Assembly (NCBI GenBank): GCA_037144095.1
Contig: JBAWXL010000220.1
Location: 1 to 8,021, forward strand
Length of the DNA: 8,021 nucleotides
Direction: 5' to 3'
Origin: CAIXTV01 sp037144095
GTDB lineage: Bacteria; Bacteroidota; Bacteroidia; Bacteroidales; CAIXTV01
The translations under genes and the position numbers were made by a program. Every line of letters begins with the position of its first letter. Positions within the stretch are counted from its first letter, which is position 1. Below are positions 1 to 5,203 of the stretch, piece by piece. The notes under the pieces were generated by a model. That model made no database searches. It was not told where the DNA came from and saw only the letters and a program-made list of their open reading frames with translations.

Positions 1-55
1 ACAGCCTTTGCGGCTCTCTGCGAAAATCTCTGTGGTTCTCTGCGTTTAATAATTT
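1..55. repeat. Half copy of the palindromic module
   Basis: These bases match the first 55 bases of the 257-bp tandem unit that starts at 234. Identity stops just past the centre of that unit's palindrome, so only the left arm is present. The arm is itself two related ~22-bp pieces sharing a G(C/T)GG(C/T)TCTCTGCG core. The copy begins at the window edge, so it may extend further left. From memory, this CTCTGCG/CTCTGTGG motif is widely dispersed in Bacteroidota intergenic DNA; I could not check this. Confidence 0.75.
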
Positions 56-142
56 CCTGACTTCAACATTTGGGTGGCGCATTGTCCAAGTCAGGAGATG
101 TCTCCGCACGACTTAAGGTAACAATCCCATAAACCCACAAAA
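56..142 (+). ncRNA. Candidate structured RNA upstream of a terminator
   Basis: This segment folds into a long bulged hairpin. ATTGT 81-85 pairs with ACAAT 121-125, CC 86-87 with GG 117-118, AAGTC 88-92 with GACTT 110-114, and GGAG 94-97 with CTCC 102-105, closing an ATGT tetraloop. TGGGT 71-75 can also pair with ACCCA 133-137. A competing helix joins CCTGACTT 56-63 to AAGTCAGG 88-95 and would exclude the 88-92/110-114 pairing. An intrinsic terminator follows at 145-169. I recognise no known RNA family. It could be a small RNA, an attenuator remnant or a gene tail cut off by the repeat at 1-55. The pairing is seen in the sequence; the RNA function is inferred. Confidence 0.3.
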
Positions 143-144
143 AT

Positions 145-169
145 GCCCGACCATTAATCGGGCTTTTTT
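145..169 (+). terminator. Rho-independent terminator
   Basis: GCCCGA (145-150) and TCGGGC (158-163) form a perfect 6-bp GC-rich stem with a 7-base loop, followed by six T's (164-169). It would end transcription coming from the left. A weaker T-run lies on the other strand, so some bidirectional activity is possible. It is the only convincing intrinsic terminator in the window. Confidence 0.85.
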
Positions 170-233
170 ATCTCCAACGGTTTAATCCCTCATAGCCCTA
201 TTTTGTTTACATCTTGCGAGTCCCCTTCCAACA

Positions 234-932
234 ACAGCCTTTGCGGCTCTCTGCGAAAATCTCTGTGGTTCTCTGCGTTTAATAATTTTAACGCCGAGAG
301 CCGCAAAGAACACGCAGAGAACCGCAGAGTTACACCTTTTGCCATAAAACTTGCTGTGCCGAAGAAATGGGCTCTCGCAATGACGCACATGACTTTATTA
401 ACTGTTCCTGTCATGCAATCTTACTAATGACAACATTTTGTAAGTGTCCGATAATAAGGAATTTGAAACTAATCTCTTTAAGTACCAAATACAGCCTTTG
501 CGGCTCTCTGCGAAAATCTCTGTGGTTCTCTGCGTTTAATAATTTTAACGCCGAGAGCCGCAAAGAACACGCAGAGAACCGCAGAGTTACACCTTTTGCC
601 ATAAAACTTGCTGTGCCGAAGAAATGGGCTCTCGCAATGACGCACATGACTTTATTAACTGTTCCTGTCATGCAATCTTACTAATGACAACATTTTGTAA
701 GTGTCCGATAATAAGGAATTTGAAACTAATCTCTTTAAGTACCAAATACAGCCTTTGCGGCTCTCTGCGAAAATCTCTGTGGTTCTCTGCGTTTAATAAT
801 TTTAACGCCGAGAGCCGCAAAGAACACGCAGAGAACCGCAGAGTTACACCTTTTGCCATAAAACTTGCTGTGCCGAAAAAATGGGCTCGCGCAATGACGC
901 ACCCGACTTTATTAACTATTCCATCATCCAAT
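234..932. repeat. Tandem array of a 257-bp palindrome-bearing unit
   Basis: Units start at 234, 491 and 748, exactly 257 bp apart. By eye the first two are identical. The third is intact until about 883, then picks up substitutions and dissolves near 932. Each unit holds a ~91-bp imperfect palindrome (239-329, 496-586, 753-843). In the first unit the outer arms are 242-255 with 313-326, the middle arms 264-273 with 296-305, and the apex GCGTT 275-279 with AACGC 290-294. An alternative pairing, 239-251 with 296-308, is perfect over 13 bp. The rest of the unit carries a piece like the dispersed GTCATTGCGAG family and a TGTCAT/ATGACA inverted repeat (409-414, 427-432). No transposase or credible gene lies inside. 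It is best described as a REP/BIME-like or MITE-like intergenic array. Confidence 0.9.
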
Positions 933-981
933 CTTTCCCTTCAGCCTACAGCCTAATAGCCTTCAGCCTTTTCCCCCTTGG
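933..981. repeat. CAGCCT-type repeat, copy 1
   Basis: This stretch matches 2097-2144 in the same orientation, with one substitution and one single-base indel. It contains several CAGCCT words and leads directly into the 7-bp array. The two copies bracket the gene at 1177-1749. Confidence 0.85.
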
Positions 982-1046
982 GTCTTGGAATTTGGAACTT
1001 GGAATTTGGGTCTTGGACCTTGGAACTTGGAACTTGGACCTTGGGT
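977..1046. repeat. 7-bp tandem array, ten units
   Basis: Ten contiguous 7-bp units follow the pattern (C/T)TTGG(AA, AC or GT). The scaffold TTGG never changes, and only the first and the last two positions vary. A degenerate unit follows at 1047-1053. A period of 7 opens some frames, so it yields spurious Leu/Gly/Trp-rich peptides; nothing suggests translation. Confidence 0.9.
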
Positions 1047-1055
1047 CTTTCCCTT

Positions 1056-1175
1056 CCTAAAAGCCTAATCAGCTAAACGCCTAAATGCCTAAAAGCCTAA
1101 TTGCCTAAAAACCTAAACGCCTAAAAGCCTAAATGCCTAAAAGTCTAAAAGTCTAAAAGTCTAAAAGCCTAAAAC
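1056..1175. repeat. 8-bp tandem array, fifteen units
   Basis: Fifteen units of 8 bp have the consensus CCTAAANG, with the last two bases mostly AG, TG or CG. A sixteenth partial unit (1176-1179) supplies the TAG stop codon of the minus-strand gene. Read on that gene's strand, each unit contains TAG. Because the period is 8, stops appear in all three frames within 24 bases. No hairpin is visible, so it is not an intrinsic terminator. Confidence 0.9.
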
Positions 1176-1176
1176 C

Positions 1177-1749
1177 CTATTCCTCCTCATCCGCATATCT
1201 CTTCTTTTTCACAGGCTTATCGTCGATTTTCTTATTTATTGATTGCCCATAACTATCAACAACGCCCTGCAATTCCTGTTTAATAAATTTCATCATCTGA
1301 ATAGCCTTAACTTTAGGTAAGCCCGGAGATTTAGCAGTTCCGGTTTCCGGGCATTTATCTTCATCAAAAGGCTCAATTTTCACAATAGGAGTTTTGCCAT
1401 TGGTGATGTAGGCAAATTCACAAAAAACATGGTCAAGCGTGCATTTAAACTGATTATCTTTCAGTTTAAACGTAACTGTATACTGGTATGAATACACATA
1501 TTCATCTGTTAAATAATTCAACTTCCGAACAATTGAATAATTCACTGCAATCACACCTGCTTCCTTATCATCCTTTTGGATAATTTTATCCGAAGTTCCC
1601 CAAGTATCCGCAATAAACTTTTTTGTGTCGGTATATAATTCTCCAAGTTTTTTACCGGTCGAATCAACTCTTTCCCATTTAAAATTCTTTTGAGCTTGCG
1701 CAAAATGAAATAAAAGAGACATGAGTATAAATAAATAGAATCTTTTCAT
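1177..1749 (-). CDS. Secreted DUF4468-like protein
   Basis: The 190-residue product starts with a clear signal peptide (residues 1 to about 19, cleavage after AQA) and has no lipobox cysteine, so it is probably periplasmic or exported. Residues from about 22 to 105 resemble DUF4468, a TBP-like-fold domain of unknown role common in Bacteroidota. They include an aromatic FKWERV start, a WGTSDKIIQ segment and a DDKEAGVIA segment, followed by alternating strand-like residues. The middle has three cysteines (103, 110, 133). The tail is low-complexity and charged, ending in acidic residues. The ATG at 1749 fits the signal peptide and lies about 25 bases below a Bacteroidota-type -7 box. The gene stands alone: repeat arrays flank both ends, and its stop codon lies in the last 8-bp repeat unit. 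The signal peptide is clear. The family call is from recall of the motif pattern, and the function is unknown. Confidence 0.85.
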   Translation of the reverse strand: MKRFYLFILMSLLFHFAQAQKNFKWERVDSTGKKLGELYTDTKKFIADTWGTSDKIIQKDDKEAGVIAVNYSIVRKLNYLTDEYVYSYQYTVTFKLKDNQFKCTLDHVFCEFAYITNGKTPIVKIEPFDEDKCPETGTAKSPGLPKVKAIQMMKFIKQELQGVVDSYGQSINKKIDDKPVKKKRYADEEE

Positions 1750-1774
1750 ATTAATTTTATATTTGTTTATAGGT

Positions 1775-1803
1775 TAAAATTATGCTTTATCTTTTCAAAC
1801 AAA
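1775..1803 (-). promoter_or_regulatory. Putative promoter of the DUF4468-like gene
   Basis: On the minus strand, TTTG (1803-1800), a 17-base spacer and TAATTTTA (1782-1775) match the Bacteroidota sigma-factor consensus TTG-N17-19-TAnnTTTG except for the last base. Transcription would start near 1768, giving a leader of roughly 20 bases without a Shine-Dalgarno site. A second -7 box, TACATTTG (1884-1877), is perfect but lacks a -33 TTG at the right distance. It would give a leader of about 120 bases. Confidence 0.5.
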
Positions 1804-1946
1804 CAGCAAATTAAACTGAATTCCCCTCATCAAGAAGGTCTCAGGATTACTTTCCCGCTTGTTTGAAAAACCTCGACAAATGTACTCATTTTTCAATTTT
1901 AAAAAACATTTACCACAATCAAAAGAACTATTAATATATTGAATTT

Positions 1947-2017
1947 ATTTCAAATAATTAGCCACTTTAAAGCTAAACCGATTAGGAATTTCCTCTTTAA
2001 ACAAGATTATTTGAAAT
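1947..2017. repeat. 12-bp inverted repeat with a wide loop
   Basis: ATTTCAAATAAT (1947-1958) is perfectly complementary to 2006-2017, separated by 47 bases. It lies between divergent genes, so it is unlikely to be a terminator. The arms are AT-rich and the role is unknown; chance is possible. Confidence 0.5.
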
Positions 2018-2075
2018 TATCCCTTAACCAATTCAACCACACCCCTTGGAATATAGAAATCCCCCCCCTTTGGTT

Positions 2076-2181
2076 CTTGGAATTTGGCTCTTGGCTCTTT
2101 CCCTTCAGCCTTCAGCCTAATAGCCTTCAGCCTTTCCCCCTTGGAATTTGGGTCTTGGAACTTGGGTCTTGGGTCTTTCAA
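2076..2181. repeat. Second copy of the 7-bp / CAGCCT repeat complex
   Basis: Two short runs of 7-bp units (2076-2103 and 2140-2181), with TTGG as the fixed scaffold, flank a CAGCCT-type segment. The part at 2097-2144 is a near-perfect direct repeat of 933-981. Open frames across it give Trp/Leu/Gly/Ser-rich strings typical of translated repeats, so I do not call a gene here. Confidence 0.85.
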
Positions 2182-2234
2182 GCAGATTATCAGCAATATA
2201 CTAATACCCTATGAGCAAACACCCTATTTTTTAG

Positions 2235-2453
2235 ATGCCGGAAAGAGGCTTCTGGGGTATCGGAATGTGGCTTCTTAGTATCGGAATGAGATTTCTTGAG
2301 TATCGTAACGAGACTCCCTGGATGCCGGAACGAGACTCCTTGGACGCCGGAACGAGGCTTCTTAAGTATCGTAACGAGACTTCTTGGGTATCGGAATGAG
2401 GCTACTTGGATGCCGGAACGAAGCTTCTTGAGTGCCCTAAAGTGGCATCATGT
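2235..2453. repeat. 22-bp minisatellite, ten units
   Basis: Ten consecutive units begin at 2235, 2257, 2278, 2300, 2322, 2344, 2366, 2388, 2410 and 2432. All are 22 bp except the second, which is 21 bp. The core is RTRYCGGAAYGAGRCTTCTT. Two headers, ATGCCGG and GTATCGG (or GTATCGT), recur in a mixed order. The tenth unit is strongly decayed. There are no spacers, so this is not a CRISPR array. The period is not a multiple of three, which argues against coding. Confidence 0.9.
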
Positions 2454-2580
2454 ATGCAGCAATAAGGATTAAAACAATACTTATTTCGAATATTGTAATA
2501 CAGACAATTTCTATAAATAATACAAACAACTAAGGGGAGTCATGCAATTGTGTGTATTATATCTTTACTGTGAAATTTAT

Positions 2581-2622
2581 GCAACATTAAAACGTTGCCT
2601 ATATTGAACATTTATCAATATA
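2581..2622 (+). promoter_or_regulatory. Paired hairpins upstream of the barrel gene
   Basis: GCAAC (2581-2585) pairs with GTTGC (2594-2598). Directly after it, TATATTGA (2600-2607) pairs perfectly with TCAATATA (2615-2622) across a 7-base spacer. The pair ends 31 bases before the ATG at 2654. It could be a leader-RNA structure, or the second element could be a dyad operator. A -7-like box TATCTTTA (2560-2567) lies upstream but has no -33 partner at the right spacing, so the promoter is not assigned. Confidence 0.35.
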
Positions 2623-2653
2623 ATTGTTTATTAAAGTAAATCATGTTTTCTGG

Positions 2654-5125
2654 ATGTCTAAACTCCATTTATATTTCATCATTCTCATTTCTATCCTTGC
2701 TATGGGCACTACACATGCCCAAACCACTCGTATCTATGGTAAAATCATAGATGCAAAAACCAACGAGCCTGTCCCTTTTGTAAATGTGTTTTTTAAAGAA
2801 AAGAACATCGGTACGACTTCAAGTTTTGAGGGAATATTTGCTTTAGAAACCAAAAATGCTTCCGACACCATCGAAACTTCCTTGGTGGGTTATATCCCTC
2901 AGAAAATCAAAATCAAGCGGAATACCTATCAGGAAATCAACATCCAGCTTGTTCCCAGCATGTATGCCCTCAACGAAGTAGTGATACAATACGAAGAAAA
3001 CCCTGCCGAGGTGCTTCTGAAAAAGGTGATTAAAAACAAGGAAAAGAACGATATCAAAGGCTTAGATGCCTACCAATACGAGGTATATAATAAGATTCAG
3101 TTTGATGCCAATAATATAACCGAGCGTTTTAAAAACAACCGTTTGTTGCATCCCTTTAAGTTTATCTTCAACAACATGGACACTTCCATTATTAATGGGA
3201 AGACCTATTTGCCGGCAATGATATCAGAAGCTATTTCTGATGTCTACTATCGCAAATCGCCCAAAGCCAGCATCGAAATCATAAAAGGGAGCAAGATTTC
3301 GGGTCTGAAAGATGCAAGCATATCACAATTCCTTGGCGATATGTATCAAAAGGTGGACATTTATGATAATTACATCATGTTGTTTGAGAAGAACTTCGTG
3401 AGTCCTGCCGCCAACTTTGGCACCTTATTCTATAAGTATTACCTCACTGACAGCACTTTTATCGACAATCAATGGTGCTACAAAATCATGTTTAAACCGC
3501 GTCGTCCACAGGAGTTGACCTTTGCAGGAGAGATGTGGATACACGATACCTCCTTCGCCGTAAAAGAAGTCGATATGCGCATTATGAAAGATGTTAATAT
3601 CAATTTCATCAACGATATTGTGGTGAAACAAAAATACACCCTCACCAACTACGGCCAATGGATGTTGTCGAAAGATCAGTTGATAGTCGATTTCAATCTG
3701 GTGTTGAATATCAAGAACACCTTGGGTTTATATGGAACAAAAACAGCTTCTTACAGGGACTTTGTCTTCAATCAACCCAAGCCCGATAAGTTTTATAATG
3801 TCGATTCGAAAATCATCACCGAGGAAGATGCTATGCAGCGCACCGATGACTATTGGAAAACCATGCGACATGATACCCTCAATAAGAACGAAAAAGGAAT
3901 ATATGCCATGGTTGATTCAGTGCAATCAACTCCGATTTACAATACCTATGTAAATGTGTTGAGAATACTGTTTACCGGTTATTTGCATTTAGGGAACATC
4001 GAAATTGGCAATTATGTAACAATGTATAGTTTTAATTCCAACGAAGGGAGTCGTTTCAGGCTGAGTGTTAGAACCAGCAATGATTTCAGCAAGAAAATCA
4101 AATACAGTGCTTACGTAGCCTACGGAACAAGGGATTTGACCTATAAATACGGGGGCGGTCTGCTCTATATATTTAATAAAAATCCTCGCCGAACCCTTGC
4201 CCTCAACTATAAGTTCGATACCGAACAATTAGGAGAAAGTGAAATGGCTTTCAGAACAGACAACATTGCCGCATCGCTCTTACGCAGAAATCCATCAAAC
4301 AAACTCACACTGGTTCGCGAATATAAATCGATATTGGAAAATGAGTGGCACATCGGTTTTATGAATACCCTGCAAATAAACCATCGTGAGATATTTCCTC
4401 TTGGTAAAACCGCCTTTGAATTTAATCAAGCCGATGGTATCAATACTAAGAAAAACATCACCACTTCCGAAATTGAACTGGATACCCGTTTTGCAAAGAA
4501 AGAAAAATTCCTCACGGGGGCTTTCAATCGCACCAGTTTGGGGACTCCATTCCCTGTCATCGAAATAAAATATGTTAAAGGATTCTCTAAAGTATTCAAT
4601 AGCGATTATGATTATCATAAACTACAAATTGGCATCAAGCAATGGATATATGTAGGCACATTTGGCTGGTCGAAATACATCATAGAAGCTGGACAAATAT
4701 GGGGAAAACTTCCCTATTCACTTCTAAAACTCCACGAAGGGAATGAATCACTATCCTTCGATGAGTATTCGTTTAATCTGATGAATTATTATGAATTTGT
4801 AAGCGATAGATATTTCAGCGCCTACTTTACTCACCATTTCGATGGCTTGTTTCTAAATAAAATCCCCTTGATGCGCAAACTCAAATGGCGTGAGGTGGCG
4901 TATGCCAAAGGTGTAATTGGAACTTTGAGTAAAGAAAACAAGAACTTCTCAGTGTTTCCTGCCAATCAATTGTACACCTTAGAACAACCCTATTACGAAG
5001 CAGGAGTAGGCATAGAAAATATATTTAAAATTATTAGGGTTGATGGCATTTGGCGTTTGTCACATCTCGATCATCCCCACACTTCGAAGTTTAGCATTAT
5101 GCTGACCATGGTCATCAGCTTCTGA
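2654..5125 (+). CDS. Outer-membrane DUF5686 / CarboxypepD_reg-like protein
   Basis: The chosen ATG gives 823 residues. The frame is also open from a TTG at 2624, but the ATG puts a standard signal peptide (1 to about 23, ending THAQ) at the N-terminus. Residues 26 to about 105 form a CarboxypepD_reg-like beta-sandwich: IYGKIIDAKTNEPVPFVNV, then GTTSSFEGIF, then SLVGY, as in the N-terminal domain of many Bacteroidota outer-membrane proteins. From about 117 (NPAEVLLKKVIKNK) to the end it follows the DUF5686 pattern. The second half is rich in alternating aromatic strands, and the chain ends in phenylalanine, the usual outer-membrane barrel signature. No TonB plug domain is visible, so it is not a SusC-type transporter. 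The molecular role of DUF5686 proteins is not settled, so no substrate is proposed. The gene converges with the next one, with 78 bases between the stops. Confidence 0.93.
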   Translation: MSKLHLYFIILISILAMGTTHAQTTRIYGKIIDAKTNEPVPFVNVFFKEKNIGTTSSFEGIFALETKNASDTIETSLVGYIPQKIKIKRNTYQEINIQLVPSMYALNEVVIQYEENPAEVLLKKVIKNKEKNDIKGLDAYQYEVYNKIQFDANNITERFKNNRLLHPFKFIFNNMDTSIINGKTYLPAMISEAISDVYYRKSPKASIEIIKGSKISGLKDASISQFLGDMYQKVDIYDNYIMLFEKNFVSPAANFGTLFYKYYLTDSTFIDNQWCYKIMFKPRRPQELTFAGEMWIHDTSFAVKEVDMRIMKDVNINFINDIVVKQKYTLTNYGQWMLSKDQLIVDFNLVLNIKNTLGLYGTKTASYRDFVFNQPKPDKFYNVDSKIITEEDAMQRTDDYWKTMRHDTLNKNEKGIYAMVDSVQSTPIYNTYVNVLRILFTGYLHLGNIEIGNYVTMYSFNSNEGSRFRLSVRTSNDFSKKIKYSAYVAYGTRDLTYKYGGGLLYIFNKNPRRTLALNYKFDTEQLGESEMAFRTDNIAASLLRRNPSNKLTLVREYKSILENEWHIGFMNTLQINHREIFPLGKTAFEFNQADGINTKKNITTSEIELDTRFAKKEKFLTGAFNRTSLGTPFPVIEIKYVKGFSKVFNSDYDYHKLQIGIKQWIYVGTFGWSKYIIEAGQIWGKLPYSLLKLHEGNESLSFDEYSFNLMNYYEFVSDRYFSAYFTHHFDGLFLNKIPLMRKLKWREVAYAKGVIGTLSKENKNFSVFPANQLYTLEQPYYEAGVGIENIFKIIRVDGIWRLSHLDHPHTSKFSIMLTMVISF

Positions 5126-5152
5126 TTTCAAATGATAAACTTAAAGAAAAAA

Positions 5153-5176
5153 GCCACAGATTCTCAGATTAATTTT
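5153..5176. repeat. Short CCACAGATT-type dispersed repeat
   Basis: This fragment, beginning GCCACAGATTCTCAGATTAA, sits in the 78-base gap between two convergent stop codons. From memory it resembles the CCACAGATT..CAGATTAA repeats scattered in Bacteroidota intergenic regions. No intrinsic terminator is visible in this gap on either strand. Confidence 0.4.
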
Positions 5177-5203
5177 CAGGAAAGACTTTTAAAGAAAATG
5201 TAT

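Noticed and set aside
60..125. Integron attC site
   Set aside because: The stem is long and bulged, but the required RYYYAAC and GTTRRRY core sites are not in the right places.
61..132. Possible C-terminal coding fragment before the terminator (an open frame ending in TAA at 130-132)
   Set aside because: The frame has a stop at 58-60 and no good start, so it would be at most 23 residues. Base pairing explains the stretch better, but the left flank is needed to be sure.
182..956. Several open frames of 68-110 codons on both strands across the 257-bp array
   Set aside because: They are copies of each other produced by the repeat, run through palindromes on both strands, and show no protein-like composition or leader.
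1939..2278. Plus-strand frames rich in Trp, Leu, Gly and Ser
   Set aside because: They are translations of the 7-bp TTGG repeats and the start of the 22-bp array. They have no leader and no domain.
2235..2453. CRISPR array
   Set aside because: The 22-bp units abut each other without unique spacers and vary internally; there are no cas genes nearby.
2624..2653. TTG start adding ten residues to the barrel protein
   Set aside because: The ATG at 2654 gives a normal signal peptide; the extension spoils it and begins right after a hairpin arm.
3425..4618. Antisense and alternate-frame ORFs of 60-107 codons within the barrel gene
   Set aside because: They are shadows of a long, well-supported coding frame.
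5126..5203. Bidirectional terminator between convergent genes
   Set aside because: I looked for it, but there is no GC-rich stem next to a T-run on either strand.
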